A stretch of DNA of 6,322 nt. It comes from an uncultured Gammaproteobacteria bacterium. Lineage in GTDB: Bacteria; Pseudomonadota; Gammaproteobacteria; PS1; Pseudothioglobaceae. The translations under genes and the position numbers were made by a program. The notes beneath the pieces are model-generated. The model was not told where the DNA came from. It did no database searches and was given only the letters and a program-made list of their open reading frames with translations. This document shows positions 1 through 4,750 of this stretch, piece after piece. The stretch spans positions 1 to 6,322 of the forward strand of contig CAKMYR010000074.1 in the NCBI GenBank assembly GCA_929200175.1. Direction: 5' to 3'. The first letter of the stretch is position 1. Each line of letters begins with the position of its first letter.

Positions 1-233
1 GTGCTTTTAAAAATAAAATTTTGCCTCTTTTAGAAGAGTATTTTTATGATGATTGGCAAAAAATTCGTTTGGTTTTGAATGATGATAAAGCTGAAAAATT
101 TTATCAAAAAGTTGAGCAAAATTTATTTAATGATGATGAATTTAACAAAACTATTTATAAACGACAAAATTTTGATGAATTAGATACTTTAGCTTTTATG
201 AATATTTATCAACAGGACAGCGACAAAAGCTAA
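1..233 (+). CDS. mcrB: McrB-like AAA+ GTPase subunit of a McrBC restriction system, C-terminal fragment
   Basis: This is the 3' end of a gene that begins before the window. Complete codons start at position 3 and give 76 residues up to TAA at 231-233. In McrBC systems McrB is the GTP-hydrolysing AAA+ subunit that recognises modified DNA and drives translocation; McrC supplies the nuclease. The visible part starts with the segment 'KILPLLEEYFYDDWQKI', which closely resembles the conserved C-terminal region of the AAA+ domain in McrB proteins ('LLxEYFYDDW'). The Walker and sensor motifs and the modified-base-binding N-terminus lie outside, so DNA specificity cannot be judged. The TTG at 21 is not the start, because the frame is open upstream of it and the family similarity continues there. 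The McrC gene follows after 3 nt, which supports the call and implies one transcript. The family call is confident; the gene's total length is unknown. Confidence 0.82.
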   Translation, partial: AFKNKILPLLEEYFYDDWQKIRLVLNDDKAEKFYQKVEQNLFNDDEFNKTIYKRQNFDELDTLAFMNIYQQDSDKS

Positions 234-236
234 AAA

Positions 237-1523
237 ATGTCAAAACAATTAAAGTCTTTATATATTCGTGAATGGGGCAAAATTCATCTAATAAAAGAGG
301 ATAAAGATTTTAAAGACTATACTAATATTGATAATATTTATATCAACTCTAAATCTTGGGAACAATTATCAAAATTTGCAAATTCTGATAAAAAAGATAA
401 TCGCTTTTTAAGGCTTCATAATAAAAACACTTTAAAAGTACAAAATTTTGTTGGTGTGATTACAACTCCAGACGGCACTCAAATTGAAATTTTACCTAAA
501 ATTGAAGATAAAGCCAGTAGCGAATCTGCTGGTAAAAGCCGTAAAATTTTAGCGAAAATGCTAAGAATAGTAAATAATTTGGATTTTATAGAAACAACTA
601 AGGCGTCATTGCAAATTCAAAATAAGCCCATTCCAGAAATTTTGATTGGTTGGTTTTTAAGCTGTATTGATATAATTGTTAAAAAAGGTATTCGCAAAGA
701 TTATATTAGAGTTGCTAGGCATGAAAAGTTTTTAAAAGGACAATTACAATTACAAAAACAAGTCAATGAGCCACCACACCACCAACATTTATTTCATATT
801 GAATATGATATTCTCTCACCTAATCGAGCAGAAAATCGCCTAATTCATTCAGCGCTTGTCCAAATTAGCAAGTGGAGCAGAGATAATCACAATCAAAGTT
901 TGGCAAAGCATTTGATAATGTTATTTGACGAAGTGCCTTTATCAAAAAACTACCTAAGTGATTTTGCTAAATGGTCAACTAGTCGTGATATGAATTATTA
1001 CCAAAGTGCTTTGCCATGGCTTAAATTAATTTTAAACCAACAAAGCCCATTCACTTTAAAAGGCAAATACGCCGGCATTTCTTTTTTAATTCCTATGGAA
1101 AAATTGTTTGAAAAATATGTGGCTAAAATATTAGCTTCTAAACTAAATAATAAATACACTTTAACAGAACAAAAACCACAAAAAGCTTTAGCATATTCCA
1201 ATAAAAAGGCAGTTTTTAATATGAGGCCAGATATTGTGGTGAGTCATAAAAATAGAGAAGATATTAGATTAGTTTTGGATACAAAATGGAAACTTATTGA
1301 CGGAAAAAGCCCGACACCAATTTATGGCAAGGACAATAATCACACTATTAAACAAAGTGATATGTATCAGCTATTTGCCTATGGTAAAAAATATAAAGTA
1401 AAAAGAGTAATACTTATCTACCCTAGTTGGAGTAAATTTAATAAAAAATTGTTTTATAAGTTTGATGACAATTTATCTCTTGCTGTGATACCTTTTCCAC
1501 TTAATCCTGCCCCTCACAAATAA
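237..1523 (+). CDS. mcrC: McrC-like nuclease subunit of a modification-dependent restriction system
   Basis: The product has 428 residues, within the usual length for the larger McrC proteins. McrC binds the McrB AAA+ ring, stimulates its GTPase and cuts DNA containing modified cytosine; the complex is cytoplasmic. The N-terminal part (about 1-90) has the expected beta-rich start, with 'FVGVITTPDGTQIEILPKI' at 71-89. The middle (about 100-300) is the helical McrC region, including 'DILSPNRAENRLI' near 191-203. The C-terminal nuclease fold shows the PD-(D/E)xK signature: Asp332 in 'RPDIVV', then 'LDTKWK' with Asp348 and Lys350, followed by 'QSDMYQLFAY' at 373-382, a typical McrC motif. The active site therefore looks intact. 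The ATG at 237 lies 3 nt after the mcrB stop with no good Shine-Dalgarno at proper distance (AGGA at 214-217 is about 19 nt away), so translation is probably coupled to mcrB. Target base preference cannot be deduced. Confidence 0.93.
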   Translation: MSKQLKSLYIREWGKIHLIKEDKDFKDYTNIDNIYINSKSWEQLSKFANSDKKDNRFLRLHNKNTLKVQNFVGVITTPDGTQIEILPKIEDKASSESAGKSRKILAKMLRIVNNLDFIETTKASLQIQNKPIPEILIGWFLSCIDIIVKKGIRKDYIRVARHEKFLKGQLQLQKQVNEPPHHQHLFHIEYDILSPNRAENRLIHSALVQISKWSRDNHNQSLAKHLIMLFDEVPLSKNYLSDFAKWSTSRDMNYYQSALPWLKLILNQQSPFTLKGKYAGISFLIPMEKLFEKYVAKILASKLNNKYTLTEQKPQKALAYSNKKAVFNMRPDIVVSHKNREDIRLVLDTKWKLIDGKSPTPIYGKDNNHTIKQSDMYQLFAYGKKYKVKRVILIYPSWSKFNKKLFYKFDDNLSLAVIPFPLNPAPHK

Positions 1524-1789
1524 TTAGGACTATATGCAATTTACCATTTTTCTTTGATTTAATGCTTTTCTAATGCTTGTTGTTGTGTTGGGTTAGTGTT
1601 TCAATTTTTTTAGTTTTTAGAGGGTGGAAAATACAAATGGTAATTCTTATTTGGTGGTAATAGTGTTACTGCCATAAAAACAAAATAATATAGTAATTTT
1701 ATATGTTTAGTAATTTAGTGAAAAAATTGTTTAAAATGTATTTTAATTAGGTGGGTTTTATTTTTTGAATATAAGGATATGGAGTTGTT
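1524..1789. other. Intergenic region between mcrC and the egtB operon; probable promoter region
   Basis: There is no full-length gene on either strand and no classic GC-rich hairpin followed by a T-run after mcrC. Visible structure is modest. There is a perfect 9-bp inverted repeat (TTACCATTT at 1541-1549, AAATGGTAA at 1635-1643) separated by 85 nt, and a direct repeat of TAATGCTT at 1560-1567 and 1571-1578. The last 100 bases are almost pure A/T and are the likely site of the egtB operon promoter. Candidate elements are TTACTG (1666-1671) with TATAGT (1689-1694) at 17-nt spacing, or a -10-like TTTAAT at 1742-1747. In DNA this AT-rich such matches are expected by chance, so no promoter is asserted. 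Confidence 0.45.
1689..1694 (+). promoter_or_regulatory. Candidate -10 element (TATAGT) for the egtB operon
   Basis: TATAGT matches the TATAAT consensus at five of six positions. A weak -35-like TTACTG lies 17 nt upstream (1666-1671), matching TTGACA at only two positions. A transcript from here would have an untranslated leader of roughly 90 nt before the short reading frame at 1790. Chance occurrence is likely in such AT-rich sequence; this is only the best-spaced pair I could find. Confidence 0.15.
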
Positions 1790-1843
1790 ATGAGCAGAAA
1801 ACTAGAAAGGGGTAATATGGAAGAAATCCCGCTGGTTGATTAA
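1790..1843 (+). CDS. Possible 17-residue leader peptide upstream of egtB
   Basis: A short frame reads ATG at 1790 to TAA at 1841-1843 and encodes MSRKLERGNMEEIPLVD. It is preceded by GGAG at 1781-1784, five bases from the ATG, which is a better ribosome-binding site than any egtB has itself. A second in-frame ATG at 1817 also has a good site (AGGGG at about 1807-1811). The stop lies 2 nt before the egtB ATG at 1846 and is in a different frame. This arrangement would allow termination-reinitiation coupling. I do not recognise the peptide. It holds no run of His or Cys codons that would suggest classic attenuation. It could instead be a decayed remnant of a larger gene. Expression is inferred only from the ribosome-binding sites. 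Confidence 0.4.
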   Translation: MSRKLERGNMEEIPLVD

Positions 1844-1845
1844 TA

Positions 1846-3009
1846 ATGGTAGGCTCTAAAGATATCCTTAAGCTTTATACTGAGACTAGGTTATATACCG
1901 AAAAATTATGCAGTCCTCTAGAGATAGAGGATTATGTTACTCAGGTTACTACTTTTACTAGTCCTATTAAGTGGCATTTAGGGCATGTTAGTTGGTTTTT
2001 TGAAGACTTTATTTTAAAAAAGCATTTAGCTAATTACGCAGAATTTGATCAAAATTTTAATTTTATCTTTAATAGTTATTACCGCAATATTGGCGAAATG
2101 TTATTAAGGCCAAATAGGGGCGATCTAACTCGTCCAACGGTTAAAACTGTATATGCCTATCGTTTACATATTGACAAAATGATGATTAGGCTTTTACAGA
2201 CTAATCCTAGTGATGAAGTTTTACAATTAATCATACTTGGGATTAATCATGAACAACAGCATCAAGAATTATTATTAACAGACATTAAATACACATTTGG
2301 ACATAATCCGATATTTCCAGAATATGATACTAATTTTAATTTAGTTAGTGATAAAAACCAAAGCTTTGGTTTTGTTAGTATTGACAAAGGGGTTTATCAA
2401 ATCGGTTATCAAGATGATGGCTTTTGTTATGACAACGAATTAAAAGCACATAAGGTTTATATCAATAAATTTGAAATCAGTAAATCTTTAATAACTAACG
2501 CACAGTATATTGAATTTATTGATAGTGGTGCTTATGATGATTTTAATTTATGGTTAGAAGAAGGTTGGTGTTGGGTACAAAAAAACAAAGTTAAAGCACC
2601 GCTTTATTGGCACAAAATAGCCAACAAATGGCATTATTACACTTTATCTGGGCTTAAAGCAGTTGATGATGATGCGATTTTAGCCCATATTAGTTTTTAT
2701 GAGGCTGATGCTTTTGCAAGATGGAAAAATATGCGTCTTGCTACAGAGTTTGAGTGGGAAGTTGCAGCTGATAAACTAGATTGGGGTAAGCGTTGGGAAT
2801 GGACTAGCAGCGCATATTTACCCTACCCAAATTACAAACAAGCCAAAGGTGCAGTAGGAGAATACAATGGCAAGTTTATGAATAATCAAATGGTTTTAAG
2901 AGGTAGCTCTGTTGCAACTAGCAAAAATCATAGCAGAAAGACTTATCGTAATTTTTTCTATTCCGATGAGCGCTGGCAATTTAACGGAATTCGTTTAGTT
3001 AAATGCTAG
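1846..3009 (+). CDS. egtB: EgtB-like non-haem iron sulfoxide synthase (hercynine C-S bond formation)
   Basis: EgtB enzymes use Fe(II) and O2 to join the imidazole of hercynine to the sulfur of cysteine or gamma-glutamylcysteine, giving a sulfoxide. The 387-residue product has both family domains. The N-terminal DinB_2 part has 'KWHLGHVSWFFE' (42-53) and 'NHEQQHQELLLTD' (134-146); by analogy with characterised EgtB the iron ligands are His47, His135 and His139. The C-terminal FGE/sulfatase-modifying domain (about 175-387) has 'ISFYEADAFARW', 'RWEWTSSAYLPYP', 'VGEYNGKFM' and 'RWQFNGIRL'. A tandem tyrosine (Tyr78-Tyr79 in 'FNSYY') resembles the pair used by cysteine-dependent EgtB. It is shorter than many EgtB (about 430), because the segment between 'EWEVAA' and 'RWEWT' (305-318) is compact. 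No C-terminal methyltransferase is present, so it is not OvoA. The ATG at 1846 is the first start in frame (TGA at 1837-1839) and lacks a Shine-Dalgarno. First gene of a three-gene operon. Confidence 0.9.
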   Translation: MVGSKDILKLYTETRLYTEKLCSPLEIEDYVTQVTTFTSPIKWHLGHVSWFFEDFILKKHLANYAEFDQNFNFIFNSYYRNIGEMLLRPNRGDLTRPTVKTVYAYRLHIDKMMIRLLQTNPSDEVLQLIILGINHEQQHQELLLTDIKYTFGHNPIFPEYDTNFNLVSDKNQSFGFVSIDKGVYQIGYQDDGFCYDNELKAHKVYINKFEISKSLITNAQYIEFIDSGAYDDFNLWLEEGWCWVQKNKVKAPLYWHKIANKWHYYTLSGLKAVDDDAILAHISFYEADAFARWKNMRLATEFEWEVAADKLDWGKRWEWTSSAYLPYPNYKQAKGAVGEYNGKFMNNQMVLRGSSVATSKNHSRKTYRNFFYSDERWQFNGIRLVKC

Positions 3010-3950
3010 AACAATTTAAACAAGAAGTAGATGAAGGATTAAGTAATTATCCTAAATCATTACCATCAAAATATTTTTACGACAAAAAAGGTGATAGTTT
3101 ATTTGTGAAGATTATGCACTTGCCAGAATACTATTTAACCCGTGCAGAGCTTGAGATTTTTACCAAACAATCACAAAATATGATAGATGCTTTAGCTGTA
3201 AATCAAAGCACTTATTTTGAGCTAATAGAATTAGGGGCAGGAGACGGACTAAAAACCAAGCAATTACTAAAAGCACTAAATGAGCAAAATTATAATTTTA
3301 GCTTTACTCCTATTGATATATCGCAAAATTCCCTTAATATTATTGAAAAAAACATAAAAAAAGATATAAAAAATATTAGTATTAATAAAAAGCAAGGCGA
3401 TTATTTTAAAGTTTTGTCATCTTTAAAAGATAATCACAATCCTAAAGTATTGTTATTTTTAGGCTCAAATATCGGCAATATGACAGATGAAGTTGCTACT
3501 GATTTTATCTATAAATTAGGCTCTAATCTAAGTCCAAACGATAAATTAATTCTAGGAGTTGATTTAATTAAATCGGCATCAATTGTTATGCCAGCGTACA
3601 ATGATAAACATGGTGTTACCAAAGAATTTAATTTAAATTTATTAGATAGAATCAATAATGAGCTAGGGGCTGATTTTAATATTGATAACTTTAGTCATAA
3701 ACCAGAATATCAAGAAAAAGATGGGATTGCTAAAAGTTTTTTAGTAAGTGATACTGAGCAAAATGTTTATATTGACAAGATTAAAAAGACTTTTTATTTT
3801 AAAAAAGGTGAGAAAATAGAAACCGAAATTTCAAGAAAATACAATCGTAAAATCTTACAAGGCATTATTGCTAATACTGATTTTCAAATTATTAAGCAAC
3901 TAAACGATTCTAATAATTATTTTTCAAACTATATTTTAGAGAGATTTTAA
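3003..3950 (+). CDS. egtD: EgtD-like L-histidine N-alpha-methyltransferase
   Basis: EgtD uses S-adenosylmethionine to trimethylate the alpha-amino group of histidine, making hercynine, the substrate of EgtB. The 315-residue product is of normal length for the family. It starts with 'PSKYFYDKKGDSLF' (21-34) and 'LPEYYLTRAELEI' (40-52), the hallmark N-terminus. The SAM-binding motif is 'ELGAGDGLKT' (76-85), followed by 'FLGSNIGN' (152-159, with the substrate-binding Asn159), 'GVDLIK' (185-190) and 'FNLNLLDRIN' (209-218). Near the end 'TEISRKY' (274-280) keeps Glu275 and Ser277, which match the imidazole-binding Glu and Ser of mycobacterial EgtD. The position of that enzyme's Met252 seems to be Ser245 here ('KSFLVS'), by my by-eye alignment. 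The start ATG overlaps the egtB stop by 7 nt and has only a distant GGA (2986-2988), so translation is probably coupled. Substrate is most likely histidine; another amino acid is not excluded. Confidence 0.9.
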   Translation: MLEQFKQEVDEGLSNYPKSLPSKYFYDKKGDSLFVKIMHLPEYYLTRAELEIFTKQSQNMIDALAVNQSTYFELIELGAGDGLKTKQLLKALNEQNYNFSFTPIDISQNSLNIIEKNIKKDIKNISINKKQGDYFKVLSSLKDNHNPKVLLFLGSNIGNMTDEVATDFIYKLGSNLSPNDKLILGVDLIKSASIVMPAYNDKHGVTKEFNLNLLDRINNELGADFNIDNFSHKPEYQEKDGIAKSFLVSDTEQNVYIDKIKKTFYFKKGEKIETEISRKYNRKILQGIIANTDFQIIKQLNDSNNYFSNYILERF

Positions 3951-4576
3951 TGCAAAATCAAAAGTTAGGAATTTTAGCTTTAGGGGCTAATGCCACTAAT
4001 TTTTATCTTAAAAAGCTAGCAAAAGATTTAAGTTTTGAATTATTAAAAACTAATTTTGAGCAAATCAATAATTTATTACCAAAACCATCTAAGCAACTAG
4101 AAAATATAATGAAAAATTATATTGAGCAATTACTTAGTCTTGAGGTTAATAAAATCTTAATTCCTAATATTACCCTGCATGAAACTATTGATAATATAAA
4201 GATAGATAAAAATACAAATATTATTCATCCGATAGCCCTTAGTATTAAGGCTATTAAAGCTAATAATTTTAAACAAGTAGTATTATTAGGCTCACTTTAT
4301 ACAATGCACTCAAACTATATTAAAGATATTTTTGGTGCTAACAATATTAAGTTATTACTACCTAAAGCAAGAGATATGCAATTGATTGATACAATCAGAA
4401 AACAAGTATATGAAAACAAAGCATCAATAATAGAATTAAATAATTTTAATAATTTAGTAGAAGAATATGCTAAAAATAATGCTGTTATTATTGCCTGTAC
4501 TGAATTATCTATCGCACTGAATTATCATAATAAAAATGTTTTTGATATGGCATTACTACAAATCCAAAACATATAA
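3950..4576 (+). CDS. Asp/Glu racemase superfamily protein lacking the first catalytic Cys
   Basis: The 208-residue protein has the pattern of the aspartate/glutamate racemase superfamily: 'KLGILALGANATNFYLKKL' at 5-23, 'VVLLGSLYTMHSNY' at 110-123, 'IIACTELSIAL' at 180-190 and 'VFDMALL' at 197-203. Active members use two cysteines as acid and base. The second is present (Cys183 in 'ACTEL'). The first, normally in a 'PCNTAH'-like motif, is replaced: here the motif is 'PNITLH' at 72-77, with Asn73 in the Cys position and the His kept. It is somewhat shorter than typical 230-residue members. The ATG overlaps the egtD stop by one base (TAATG) and has a usable GAGAG site at 3939-3943, six bases upstream. 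The position in the operon suggests a role linked to the EgtB/EgtD product, but no such role is established. Alternatives are an L-specific racemase like E. coli YgeA (Thr/Cys pair, from memory), an isomerase, or a lyase on this fold. Confidence 0.72.
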   Translation: MQNQKLGILALGANATNFYLKKLAKDLSFELLKTNFEQINNLLPKPSKQLENIMKNYIEQLLSLEVNKILIPNITLHETIDNIKIDKNTNIIHPIALSIKAIKANNFKQVVLLGSLYTMHSNYIKDIFGANNIKLLLPKARDMQLIDTIRKQVYENKASIIELNNFNNLVEEYAKNNAVIIACTELSIALNYHNKNVFDMALLQIQNI

Positions 4577-4750
4577 ATTCAAATATAAGGCTTTTTTGAG
4601 CGCTCTTGGTATTAGCTTTTGGCTTTGTTTAGTTTGATAATTTTATGAACTTCATTAAGGGTAATTTTATAGTTAACCTTAACTTGTATTAATTAGGAAA
4701 AATAAAACTATTCCTGCAAAATATTATTCAAAAATCAAACTCTAAGCCTT
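4577..4750. other. Spacer between convergent genes
   Basis: The racemase-like gene ends on the plus strand and the synthetase gene ends on the minus strand, so this 174-nt spacer should hold transcription stops for both. No strong GC-rich hairpin with a T-tract is visible. An imperfect AT-rich hairpin lies at 4655-4682. GAGCGCTC at 4598-4605 is a perfect 8-bp palindrome just after a T-run, without a clear role. No open reading frame of interest is seen. Confidence 0.5.
4655..4682. terminator. Weak imperfect hairpin, possible bidirectional transcription stop
   Basis: TTAAGG (4655-4660) pairs with CCTTAA (4677-4682). After one G/A mismatch, TAA (4662-4664) pairs with TTA (4673-4675), leaving an 8-base loop. 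This makes a nine-pair stem with only two G-C pairs and no following T-tract on either strand, so it is a poor intrinsic terminator. It is listed only because it sits between two convergent genes and nothing better is visible. Confidence 0.2.

Noticed and set aside
21..23. TTG at 21 as start of a small separate gene
   Set aside because: The frame is open to the left edge and the McrB-like sequence continues upstream of it; this is the end of mcrB.
998..1201. Minus-strand frame inside mcrC
   Set aside because: It is antisense to a well-supported nuclease gene, has no recognisable motif and is a shadow frame.
1846..3950. Ovothiol pathway (OvoA) instead of EgtB plus EgtD
   Set aside because: OvoA carries a C-terminal methyltransferase fused to the sulfoxide synthase. 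Here the synthase ends right after the FGE domain, and the separate methyltransferase has EgtD, not OvoA-type, motifs.
4598..4605. GAGCGCTC palindrome as terminator stem or operator
   Set aside because: It has no loop, the T-run precedes rather than follows it on the plus strand, and it occurs only once.
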